A stretch of 64,000 nt of DNA from assembly GCF_001083805.1 (NCBI RefSeq), contig NZ_JXSK01000005.1, forward strand, positions 186,001 through 250,000, read 5' to 3'. Origin of the DNA: Photorhabdus luminescens subsp. luminescens. GTDB lineage: Bacteria > Pseudomonadota > Gammaproteobacteria > Enterobacterales > Enterobacteriaceae. A program made the position numbers and the translations under genes. Positions 27,658 to 36,142 of the stretch are shown piece by piece (position 1 is the stretch's first letter; every line of letters begins with the position of its first letter). A model generated the notes under the pieces. It did no database searches, was not told the DNA's origin, and saw only the letters and a program-made list of their open reading frames with translations.

Positions 27658-28356
27658 GTGATAAGGCAAGAAAAAAACAGAGTGGGCGACCAACAAGCTT
27701 TTCTGAGTAATGGCGGCTGCTCGACGTTGCGTATGGTGATGCTCCGGTTTTGTTGGGGGGTTATGTTAGCTGCGCTGTTCTTGGCAGGCAGCGTTATGGC
27801 TGAATCCGAAGATGCTAAACCCCCTCCAATCCCATCGACGCAATCGAGTGGGATAAACGTAAATCTGTTCGTAACTGTTGTGCCTGAACCTTGTGACGTA
27901 GGGATCAGTGGTGGCGATATAAGTGGTTCGGAGTTGAATTTTGGTTCGCTGTTAGCGGCAGAGTTCAGTTATGCAGGGTATGTATCACGTTCCAAGACAT
28001 TTAATCTGGAATTAACCAATTGTGGCGATCCGGATTCTGCACCGAACGGACCCGCTCTCACTGTGTCAGGGAACACCATCGACGCTGAACATGTTTCAAT
28101 ATTTCGTGATCCCGATGATAGCGTCTCTGAGGGGTTGGGGTTTATTTTTCACTTAGGACCAGAAGGGAACATAAATCTGGATAGTGATTTGGTAATAAAT
28201 AATCGTGAGAATCCCCTCTCTTACCCGCTAGTTGAATTTGAGGATGGTCGTGCTCTGCTTCCGGTAACGGTAGCGGTTGCACGTGGAAAAGATATTAAGG
28301 TTATTCGACCTGGCCCATTAGTTGCGCGAGTCGCATTTACCTACTCTTATCCGTGA
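27658..28356 (+). CDS. madD: Minor fimbrial subunit
   Basis: A 232-residue pilin-like protein opening at GTG 27658. A long n-region precedes the signal core (FCWGVMLAALFLAGSVMA). Mature features are EPCDVGISGG, LTNCGDP and the C-terminal VAFTYSYP strand. A later ATG just before the hydrophobic core is an alternative start. Similar layout to the neighbouring minor pilins. Confidence 0.75.
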   Translation: MIRQEKNRVGDQQAFLSNGGCSTLRMVMLRFCWGVMLAALFLAGSVMAESEDAKPPPIPSTQSSGINVNLFVTVVPEPCDVGISGGDISGSELNFGSLLAAEFSYAGYVSRSKTFNLELTNCGDPDSAPNGPALTVSGNTIDAEHVSIFRDPDDSVSEGLGFIFHLGPEGNINLDSDLVINNRENPLSYPLVEFEDGRALLPVTVAVARGKDIKVIRPGPLVARVAFTYSYP

Positions 28357-28414
28357 GATGCGGTTTATCACGGATGATAAATATGGGGACAATTGAGGGG
28401 AAGCGGAGAGTTAA

Positions 28415-29083
28415 ATGAAAGCGAAAAATAACACTCTTATAAACCGTGAGTTAATAACATGTCACAGCAGAGCGAAATATTCGTGGCTCATCATGATACT
28501 GATTGGATGGAGTATCGGTTGTGTGGCTTGGTCGGTTCAGGCGAATGGTAAGAATAATATTGAGATCACAATTAAAGGCAATCTGTTGCGTCCGACCTGT
28601 GCGTTGAGTGTGAACGGCGAACACCCTGACATTCTGTATCGCCGTAGTATGCCTCAGGTCTATGCTAGTGAACTCAGAAATAGCAAATATGTGGAACGCT
28701 CTGCCTTAGACTTGAAATTCCAGCTTAGTCACTGTAGTCCAGGTCAATCGCCAGCTTTGTACATATGGAGCAGGGATGCTAGCAACTCAGATGATTCGGA
28801 ACTGTTCATGCCCGTAGATGGTGGTACTACTAAAGGAGTGGGGATTAGGCTATTGGACGTTAGCACCAATCAGTTTGTTAAGGTGAAACCTATTAATGAT
28901 CCGTTTCAAATGCCGCTACCGTCTGTGGGGGATGGAACAACGAGGACGTTCCGGGCTTATGTGGGTGGTTTAGGCGACAAAAATAATCCAGCAACGTGTA
29001 AAAGTGACGGTACCAATGTGTTATGCGGAGGAACTGCGAATGTGCAGATACATTTTGAGTTTTCCTATGAGCATTTGAAGTAG
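28415..29083 (+). CDS. madE: Minor fimbrial subunit
   Basis: A 222-residue protein with a long n-region and hydrophobic core (WLIMILIGWSIGCVAWSVQA). The mature part starts near NGKNNIEITIKGNLLRPTCAL, the hallmark of pilin N-terminal extensions followed by the first cysteine. It ends VQIHFEFSYEHLK. It could be an adaptor or tip-proximal subunit. Third minor pilin in a row. Confidence 0.75.
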   Translation: MKAKNNTLINRELITCHSRAKYSWLIMILIGWSIGCVAWSVQANGKNNIEITIKGNLLRPTCALSVNGEHPDILYRRSMPQVYASELRNSKYVERSALDLKFQLSHCSPGQSPALYIWSRDASNSDDSELFMPVDGGTTKGVGIRLLDVSTNQFVKVKPINDPFQMPLPSVGDGTTRTFRAYVGGLGDKNNPATCKSDGTNVLCGGTANVQIHFEFSYEHLK

Positions 29084-29139
29084 ATAGCGTTATAAGCCGG
29101 GTGTATTTGAGGAGTAGTGTCTGAGATGAAGTGGGATAT

Positions 29140-29877
29140 ATGAAAAAGCTGATAATCATGGGAATGCTGGGGATATGGGCGGTTATGGCGTCGTCGTCAG
29201 CACACGCAGGTCTTATGTTGAGGAAGACACGTATTATTTATCAGCAGGGCGACAAGGTGCAAAGCATCTCACTGCAAAATTCAGGCGAAAAGGTCTATCT
29301 GGTACAAGCTGCGGTGACGCCGTGGGATAACCCGAATACTCGTTCATCGGAGTTTACTGTGCTGCCCCCGTTGTTCCGTATGGAGGGCAATAGCTTGAAT
29401 GTGATGCGGGTTATGCGTACCGGTGGTGATTTCCCTAATGATCGCGAGTCTCTGTTTCGTTTTCGCATTAATGCGATCCCGTCGAAGAAAACAGTTGATG
29501 ACAGCAAGGAAAATAGCAGCGGCAAACAAGATGAGATTGGCGCGTCGCTATCTATCTCGTTGGGTATGAACATTAAACTTATCTACCGGCCGGATAAACT
29601 GCCGATGACGCCGGAACAGGCCCGTAGTCGGCTGACGTTTACACGAGCAGGCAATAGTGTCGTAGTGACCAACCCAACGCCGTATTACCAGACTTTTGCC
29701 CAACTGAAACTCGACGGCAAGGCGGTGAATTTTGACAAGGCTCCGTCAATATTGGTCCCTTTCGGCCAGACCACTTTTCCCCAGGCGGGCAAAGCTGGCA
29801 GTGAGGTGGAATGGTCGATGATCACCGATATCGGCGGGGTGAGTAAGTTACAGAGCAGTACGTTACAAGCTGGCTGA
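29140..29877 (+). CDS. madF: Periplasmic fimbrial chaperone (PapD-like) 2
   Basis: A 245-residue chaperone starting at MKKLIIMGMLGIWAVMASSSAHA; a GTG nine bases upstream is less likely. PapD features: MLRKTRIIYQQGDKVQSISLQN, LPPLFRMEGNSLNVMRV, FPNDRESLFRFRINAIP near residue 95, and MNIKLIYRP in the loop before domain 2. It differs clearly from the first chaperone. Confidence 0.87.
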   Translation: MKKLIIMGMLGIWAVMASSSAHAGLMLRKTRIIYQQGDKVQSISLQNSGEKVYLVQAAVTPWDNPNTRSSEFTVLPPLFRMEGNSLNVMRVMRTGGDFPNDRESLFRFRINAIPSKKTVDDSKENSSGKQDEIGASLSISLGMNIKLIYRPDKLPMTPEQARSRLTFTRAGNSVVVTNPTPYYQTFAQLKLDGKAVNFDKAPSILVPFGQTTFPQAGKAGSEVEWSMITDIGGVSKLQSSTLQAG

Positions 29878-29906
29878 GTATATTTTGAGAATTGGAAGAG
29901 CATCAC

Positions 29907-30701
29907 ATGGCGGAGCGTAAGGTTTCAATAAAGCTGAGGGTGACGTCTGTGTTATGCGCTCTGGCAATGATATCGCCGGTTTTACCACTGAGGGCGGAAG
30001 AGAGTCTGATGGGGGCGTTATATGTCAATGATGCCCGTGTGCTTTACCTTGAATCATTCAACAATGGCGTTCCTTCAACATTCATTAATAACAGCGACGG
30101 TAATTATCTGATTCAGTCAACGGTACGGGAATTGGACCCTGCGACCGGTTTACCGCTGGATATTAAGGCGCCATTTATCGTGATTCCGCCTATTGCCAAG
30201 GTGGATGCGCATGAACGGCAGGTGCTGAAAATCCTGCGTACCGGTGGAGATTTTCCTAAGGATCGGGAATCTCTGTTCTTTCTGAATGTGCGTATGTTGC
30301 CTTCTGAGAAACCATCATCGGTATCTAAAGGTTTCTCAGGCAAGGTGAAAATGACGACGGCTTTAGCGGTGAAGGTGTTCTATCGTCCTGAAGGATTGCC
30401 AAAAGAGGGCGTTGCCGGCGCAGTGAAACAATTAAGCGCGTCAGTAAAAGAGAGTGTTGTAACGCTGACTAATCCGTCACCGTTTTGGATAACGTTTCAG
30501 GCTTTACATGTAAGTTCGTTTGCCGTACCGGAGCAGAATTTATTTAGGATGGTGCCGCCATTTGGTCAGCAGAGCTGGTCACTGCCGGTGGGCAAAATGT
30601 CTCCTGGTAATAATGTCACGATATCGTGGCGTGCTATTGATGAATTCGGCTTAGGCACCGATGAAGAGAGTCGATCTATTACTGTATCTGGCAGTGGTTA
30701 A
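29907..30701 (+). CDS. madG: Periplasmic fimbrial chaperone (PapD-like) 3
   Basis: A 264-residue chaperone starting at ATG 29907, with GGAAGAG at the right spacing; the TTG at 29892 is not needed. Signal peptide ends near LPLRAEE. Core features are LYVNDARVLYLES, FIVIPPIAKVDAHERQVLKILRTGGDFPKDRESLFFLNVRMLP and a VFYRPEGL loop. It is the third chaperone in one operon, which usually has one or two, so each may serve a subset of subunits. Confidence 0.86.
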   Translation: MAERKVSIKLRVTSVLCALAMISPVLPLRAEESLMGALYVNDARVLYLESFNNGVPSTFINNSDGNYLIQSTVRELDPATGLPLDIKAPFIVIPPIAKVDAHERQVLKILRTGGDFPKDRESLFFLNVRMLPSEKPSSVSKGFSGKVKMTTALAVKVFYRPEGLPKEGVAGAVKQLSASVKESVVTLTNPSPFWITFQALHVSSFAVPEQNLFRMVPPFGQQSWSLPVGKMSPGNNVTISWRAIDEFGLGTDEESRSITVSGSG

Positions 30702-30801
30702 TAACTGGTTAATAGCAAATATGGTTAATAACAAATGTGGCTCATAGCAATATTACAGATACCGACAGAGTAGATATGAGTTAAATATATTTAAATAAGA
30801 G

Positions 30802-33552
30802 ATGGCGATTTTAATAATGAAAATGTTAATTCCGGTGATAAATTGCTGTATAGAACGGCCGCCTATTTATCATCGTGTAAATCAAAATATTTCTATTTCT
30901 CTGGTTCTATCAAAGTGTCCGGTGAAATTACGCCTTGCTCTGGTTTTCTGTCGGATGGTGCTGGCGTTCCTGACTGGGTGGAGTGTTCAGGCGATAGGGC
31001 GTGATTATTTTGACCCGGCTTTATTGGACTTTGGTTCGAATTCAGGGCAATCGGTGGATTTATCGCAGTTTGAAACTGCTGGAGGTCAGGCGCCAGGGAC
31101 TTATCGGGTAGACATTTACGTGAATGGGACTTTTTTTGATTCACGGGATATTACGTTCCAGCGTAATGGCGACAGCGAGCTGGTTCCGGTACTTACCCCA
31201 GATTTGTTAGAGACCGCCGGTGTCAATATCAGCGGCACGCCGGCATTAAAAACGTTGCCGGCGGATAAGCCGATAGATAGCCCGTTAGATAAATTTATTC
31301 CCCAGGCTACGGCCCGCCTCAACTTTTCCCAGATGCGGTTAAATTTGAGTATCCCCCAAATAGCGATGAAGCCTTCAGCCAATGGTCAGGTTGATCCGAA
31401 GTTATGGCAAGAGGGCATCCCGGCTTTTATATTGAATTACAGTATTAATGGCAGTCAGAATCGACGTTCACAGTTTGGTAATAAACAGGCTAATCAGAGC
31501 TTATTCGGTAGCTTCAATTCTGGATTGAATCTGGGGGCTTGGCGTCTTCGTAACACGGCGACCTATTCTTATAGTACTCAAACTTATAACCGGTATGACT
31601 CACTTAATGACGCAATGAAAAAAACCACTCAATCCCAGCAAAGATGGAACTTCCTGCAAACCTATTTGCAGCGGGATGTGGTGGCGTTACGCAGTGATCT
31701 GACGATAGGGGATACTTCGACCGGCAGTGTGGCGGGTCAGGTATTTGATGGTTTCCCCTATCGTGGGATTGGGCTGGCCACCAGTGATTCGATGATACCG
31801 GGTAGGCAGAGTGGTTTTGCGCCGATTATCAGCGGGATAGCTAAATCTAATGCTCAGGTGACGGTGACGCAAAATGGCAGTGTGGTTTATCAAACCAATG
31901 TCGCGCCAGGTCCATTTCGTATCACAGATTTGGTGGGTAGCAGTACCGGCGGGGATTTGCAGGTAACGATAACCGAGGCTGATGGTACCCATCATGGGTT
32001 CAGTCAGGCTTATTCTAGCCTGCCGATGATGTTGCGGCAGGGTCAATTCAAGTATGAAGCGGCAGCAGGGCGCTATCACAGTAGTGGGTATAGTAGTGGC
32101 GGGCATAAGCCAGTATTCGGCATGGTCTCCATGATCTATGGTCTGCCCGGCAATGTCACGTTATACGGTGGTGGTTTGGCGGCGCAATCGTACCAGTCCG
32201 CAGCGCTGGGGACCGGGCTTTCCCTTGGTATGATGGGGGCGTTATCTGCGGATATCACCACTTCTCGGGCCAGATTGAAAAATATGGCTGATATCCAGCG
32301 CGGAGAATCTTACCGCGCTAAATATTCGAAAAGTATGCTGACCTCTGGCACGACGGTGGATTTAACTGCGTACCGCTATTCCACACGTAATTACCTTAGT
32401 TTTTCCGATGTTAATACCCAAGGTTACACGGTTTGGGGGGAAATCCCTTCCTGGATGTCTCAACGACGTCGTAGCAGTTGGCAAATGAGATTGAGTCAGT
32501 CATTGCCGGGTAACTATTCCCTGTGGCTCAGCGGCCAGCGGGATAACTACTGGGGCAGTTCTAAAACTAACACCACTCTGTCGATGGGATTGAATGGTTC
32601 TTTCTACCGTGTGGGCTGGGGACTCAACTACAGCATTGATCGCATACGCGGCGACGGCGACTGGCCTGAGAACCGGCAAGTTTCGTTGAACGTCAACATT
32701 CCTCTCAGTCTGTTCGGCTCCTATGCGGCGCTGAACAATGCCTACGCCAATTATAGCTTGTTCCATGATAGTACCGGGCGCAGCAGTAACCAGTTAGGTT
32801 TGGGCGGTTCATTGCTGGATGACAATAGTCTGTCTTGGAGCGTATCGCAAAGTCAGGCGAATAAAGGGCAGGGGAACAGCGGGTCAGTGTCAATGGGATA
32901 CCGTGGCTCCCTTGGGCAGGCCAGCTTGGGATACAACTACGATTCATCGGGAGGGCGAGGTGTGAACTACGGGGTTAGTGGCGGATTGATCGCCCATCAG
33001 CATGGCGTCACTTTGGCATCGCGTATTGGTGATGCTGCGGTATTGGTGCGGACCTCGGGGGTTGGCGGTATTCGTGTGATGAACTCCGACTCGATTTCGA
33101 CTAATCGCTGGGGATATGCGGTGGTGCCTTATGCTCAGACGTACAGCCGTAATAGTATCAGTTTAGATCCGTCATCGTTGCCGGAGGGGGCCGATATGGC
33201 ACAGGGTAGCAAGAACGTATTCCCGACTAAAGGGGCGGTTGTGATGGTGGATTACCCCGTGCGTATCGGGCAGCAATTGCTGATGAATTTGCTCTATCAC
33301 GGTAAACCGGTACCGTTTGGAGCAATGGCGAGGCTTAAAGGGGATACAGAAACAAACCTGGCGGCGATAGTCGGGGAGGGTGGACAAGTGTACCTGAGCG
33401 GCATGCCTCCCAACGGGGTACTCAAAGTGAAGTGGGGCAGCGCGCCGGATAGTCAATGCGAGGTGGTGTTTAACCTGGGGCCTCCTCCGGTAAATGCGAA
33501 AAAAGATAAGAGCTGGAGTCCCATGAGGCAATTGAACGAAACCTGCCGTTAA
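30802..33552 (+). CDS. madH: Outer-membrane fimbrial usher (FimD/PapC-like)
   Basis: A 916-residue usher, slightly longer than usual because of a 50-residue N-terminal segment before the mature start (YFDPALLDFGSN, the canonical usher N-terminus). It carries the N-terminal chaperone-binding domain (DIYVNGTFFDSRDITF), the 24-strand barrel with plug (GSVVYQTNVAPGPFRITDL near residue 360) and a C-terminal domain ending near CEVVFNLGPPP. It secretes and assembles chaperone-bound subunits. Internal ATGs at 30817 and later are alternative starts. Confidence 0.93.
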   Translation: MAILIMKMLIPVINCCIERPPIYHRVNQNISISLVLSKCPVKLRLALVFCRMVLAFLTGWSVQAIGRDYFDPALLDFGSNSGQSVDLSQFETAGGQAPGTYRVDIYVNGTFFDSRDITFQRNGDSELVPVLTPDLLETAGVNISGTPALKTLPADKPIDSPLDKFIPQATARLNFSQMRLNLSIPQIAMKPSANGQVDPKLWQEGIPAFILNYSINGSQNRRSQFGNKQANQSLFGSFNSGLNLGAWRLRNTATYSYSTQTYNRYDSLNDAMKKTTQSQQRWNFLQTYLQRDVVALRSDLTIGDTSTGSVAGQVFDGFPYRGIGLATSDSMIPGRQSGFAPIISGIAKSNAQVTVTQNGSVVYQTNVAPGPFRITDLVGSSTGGDLQVTITEADGTHHGFSQAYSSLPMMLRQGQFKYEAAAGRYHSSGYSSGGHKPVFGMVSMIYGLPGNVTLYGGGLAAQSYQSAALGTGLSLGMMGALSADITTSRARLKNMADIQRGESYRAKYSKSMLTSGTTVDLTAYRYSTRNYLSFSDVNTQGYTVWGEIPSWMSQRRRSSWQMRLSQSLPGNYSLWLSGQRDNYWGSSKTNTTLSMGLNGSFYRVGWGLNYSIDRIRGDGDWPENRQVSLNVNIPLSLFGSYAALNNAYANYSLFHDSTGRSSNQLGLGGSLLDDNSLSWSVSQSQANKGQGNSGSVSMGYRGSLGQASLGYNYDSSGGRGVNYGVSGGLIAHQHGVTLASRIGDAAVLVRTSGVGGIRVMNSDSISTNRWGYAVVPYAQTYSRNSISLDPSSLPEGADMAQGSKNVFPTKGAVVMVDYPVRIGQQLLMNLLYHGKPVPFGAMARLKGDTETNLAAIVGEGGQVYLSGMPPNGVLKVKWGSAPDSQCEVVFNLGPPPVNAKKDKSWSPMRQLNETCR

Positions 33553-33683
33553 GATGAGGCGGAATGTTGTGGGTCTGCGCTGATAACCTGATGCAGAAAA
33601 CCATAGTTATTAGAGGCATAGTTATTAGAGGGGAACCTCTGAAAGGTAAGTGTAATCTGGCCGGGATGGAGTGATATCAACGA

Positions 33684-35015
33684 ATGAAAATTTCTAATAT
33701 AGCAACCGGGAAGTTACTCCCGGTTGGGCAGCCGATGAATACGAAGAGTAAGACGTTTATTAACAAGTTAAAACAGGATATTGGTTGGATGGCGGTTTGT
33801 TGTCGTAAGTGGCCGATATGGGTGGCAATGATATGTTTATCTGTGGTGGCTATCTTTTCTTCTCCCTCAGTGTTTGCCGAGTCACTAAATTGGAACGCTG
33901 ATACGACCTTGAAAGTCTTGGGGCCTGAGCGGATGGTAAAGCGCAGTGATGGAGTAATCACTTACCCGGCAGCGGGTAAAGCGACATTAGATGTGTTTCC
34001 GTTTTATAGGAAGAGGATAGCGAGTAAAACCACCTCGTATGATCAGAAATTTCTGGAGGATGTCCGGTTCCAGCTCAGAGCAGGGCGCGGGGAAATTTTT
34101 AAAGTCCCTAGAGTGGTGTCAGGCAGTTACGAATGTACAATTATAGCTAAATCTCATTATTACCATACTAAGCATCCTATTGAAGGAACAGCCATTCAAC
34201 ACTTTACGGTGAGTCTTGATAAGCCATACCCCAATGAAAATCTTTCTCAACCATTATATTTCCAGCCGGAAAATCCTAATAATCAGGATGATAAGAATAT
34301 AGCAGAGGGAAGGATAAGCGACCTCGATTTTGATGTGTCCTGTCGTGGGGTAAATTTTTCATGGCAGCGAAATCCTGATGAAAAAGTCGCATTTGATAGT
34401 GACGATAACGCACCGATTTTGAGTATTTTGGCTGATGGAGAGGAGTTCATGTCGTGGTCCAAACCACGCTTTCCGCCTATCAAAGATCCGGTAACAGTAC
34501 TGGACCCGCCGGTTTGCGGTTTAGATGTTGGCGTTGCTTATAATGTAATGAATATGGGAGAGGTACTCCGGTCGCCCGGGCCATATCCGGCACAGCTCCC
34601 AATAGGTGAATTCAGCGGGTCTGATGGACTTTTTCCTATGAACATTACATGCACGGTGAGCGATAAGAATAAGGCCGGAGGAGTGGCCACTTTGCAGTTT
34701 TCCGCCCCACAGCTAGCTGATAATAATGAAAGTATCGTAGTGCCTGACTTCGATAATGCGTTGAGGATTAAAGTGGTACCGACATTGATAGGCGGGAATA
34801 CTCAGTTGGCGGCGCCAAACGTGAAAGACAAGCCAGTAAAATTTGGTCCTCCAACTAACCCGGCGGATGTTCTGTACTTTACTGTGGGTGATACGCCAAA
34901 CACCTATGTCTCTCAAAACCAATTTAATGTGCAACTTTGGCAAGTAAAGGCGTTAAACCCGGGTACTTATGGTGAATTTCAGACCACTATGAACGTAACG
35001 TTAGTCGTGCGATAA
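33684..35015 (+). CDS. madI: Two-domain fimbrial tip adhesin
   Basis: A 443-residue protein. A long N-terminal extension (MKISNIATGK.., second Met at 18) precedes the signal core ending SVFAES near residue 68. Residues about 70-270 form a putative lectin domain with RAGRGEIFKVPRVVSGSYECTI and VSCRGVNFSWQRNPDEK. From PPVCGLDVGVAYNV (about 273) to the end is a pilin domain closing TTMNVTLVVR. Adhesins of this form sit at the fimbrial tip and bind the host receptor, here presumably in the nematode gut. The N-terminal half is the parent type of the stand-alone proteins at 40154 and 41921. Confidence 0.82.
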   Translation: MKISNIATGKLLPVGQPMNTKSKTFINKLKQDIGWMAVCCRKWPIWVAMICLSVVAIFSSPSVFAESLNWNADTTLKVLGPERMVKRSDGVITYPAAGKATLDVFPFYRKRIASKTTSYDQKFLEDVRFQLRAGRGEIFKVPRVVSGSYECTIIAKSHYYHTKHPIEGTAIQHFTVSLDKPYPNENLSQPLYFQPENPNNQDDKNIAEGRISDLDFDVSCRGVNFSWQRNPDEKVAFDSDDNAPILSILADGEEFMSWSKPRFPPIKDPVTVLDPPVCGLDVGVAYNVMNMGEVLRSPGPYPAQLPIGEFSGSDGLFPMNITCTVSDKNKAGGVATLQFSAPQLADNNESIVVPDFDNALRIKVVPTLIGGNTQLAAPNVKDKPVKFGPPTNPADVLYFTVGDTPNTYVSQNQFNVQLWQVKALNPGTYGEFQTTMNVTLVVR

Positions 35016-35146
35016 CGCCTACGATGGCAGGGTATTTAAATATGGCATGGCGGCTTAGTCGCCCGAGTGTTTCATCTCAATAAATCACACTATTTCATTT
35101 CTCATGTGGTAACAGATTGACCAGTTAGTCACCAGGGGAGAGTAAA

Positions 35147-35638
35147 ATGACAATCAATGTTAATGATTCAGTGCTGCTTCAGATGAGCGGCAACCAGACC
35201 GATTTGCCTGGAAGTCAGACGATTACCGGCAAACAGAGTAATCATGGGGATTTTCGTCTGCCTGTCTGCTTGTCTCACTTGAATGATACACCGTTGTACC
35301 TGGCGGTCGCGTATTGGGGATTATTGAAGGGGCGCGGATTTACCAAAAATGAAATTAGTCAGGTGTTTCGGGTGTCAGAACGCCGGGCAAGGGATGTGAT
35401 GAATTATATCTACAATGAGCGGAGTGATGTGATTTCCTGTGAAAAAGTCTTTTTTCGTGAAAAACATGGGAGTCGGCGTCTGATGCTGATTGTTACGGCA
35501 GTCGCTAAACCTATGCCCCAGAGGAACCCGATACTGGTGACAAAAACGGTGAAGTCGGCGAGTTCTCTGACATCAGCACGGATTCATCATATGCGCGTTT
35601 GGTTTTTGCAACGTGCTTGCGGTCCGTTTATTTCCTAA
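35147..35638 (+). CDS. madJ: CaiF/GrlA-type transcriptional regulator
   Basis: A 163-residue protein with a helix-turn-helix of the CaiF/GrlA type: PLYLAVAYWGLLKGRGFTKNEISQVFRVSERRARDVMNYI at about residues 46-86. It has no signal peptide. It lies at the end of the fimbrial operon. In Photorhabdus the corresponding regulator is reported to shift cells towards the mutualist form when the operon is on; that role is from memory, not from the sequence. It ends just ahead of or slightly overlapping the next gene, depending on the start chosen there. Confidence 0.8.
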   Translation: MTINVNDSVLLQMSGNQTDLPGSQTITGKQSNHGDFRLPVCLSHLNDTPLYLAVAYWGLLKGRGFTKNEISQVFRVSERRARDVMNYIYNERSDVISCEKVFFREKHGSRRLMLIVTAVAKPMPQRNPILVTKTVKSASSLTSARIHHMRVWFLQRACGPFIS

Positions 35639-35643
35639 AGTGT

Positions 35644-36069
35644 ATGACACATGTAGCTGTCTGGCGGGGCATGATGGAGGATGCGTTTTTATCGATTCTG
35701 TGGGTGAAGTCTTGTGGGATGCTGATAAGCCGAGTGGTACTGGTTATCGGCATCTTACTGCTCACTGTCTGTGGGGTGTTGTTAGGCAACAAAGTTCGCT
35801 ACTCTCGGTATCCCCGTATGTTATTAGCGTATTGGTGCCGAACGTGGATTTTACCGCTATTGTTTATTGCTACCGGGCTGGCGTTAATGTTTGGTGTGGG
35901 GGGAGACGGTTGGTTGGACCGCATACTGGGTGAGGTTGATTCAGTATTGATTGGTCTGTTCTTTGATAACCGAGGTGATGCGCCGCCAGCCCCGTATCCG
36001 GCGACGCCATCGTCGATGGCGCCTTATGGGGCTGCGGCGGATAGCGTTGTTGGCTGTTCACCCCGCTGA
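35644..36069 (+). CDS. madK: Small membrane protein closing the mad operon
   Basis: About 141 residues from ATG 35644; a TTG at 35599 would overlap madJ and is less convincing, and a later ATG pair at 35671 is also possible. Two hydrophobic segments (MLISRVVLVIGILLLTVCGVLLG and ILPLLFIATGLALMFGVGG) suggest an inner-membrane protein with a Pro/Ala-rich C-terminal tail (PPAPYPATPSS). It shows no pilin features. Function not recognised; position suggests a role with madJ. It is convergent with spoT. Confidence 0.6.
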   Translation: MTHVAVWRGMMEDAFLSILWVKSCGMLISRVVLVIGILLLTVCGVLLGNKVRYSRYPRMLLAYWCRTWILPLLFIATGLALMFGVGGDGWLDRILGEVDSVLIGLFFDNRGDAPPAPYPATPSSMAPYGAAADSVVGCSPR

Positions 36070-36142
36070 TTTGCACGACTAGTCGGTGCGGGAAATAATA
36101 ATCAGACGCAGATTTCCTGAACAATAGGAGAATCTATCGGGT

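Noticed and set aside
31687-32106. 139-codon minus-strand frame inside the usher gene
   Set aside because: Antisense shadow of a confidently assigned usher.
35613-35933. Second plus-strand frame overlapping madK
   Set aside because: The alternative frame has membrane segments and a plausible start; this one shows neither.
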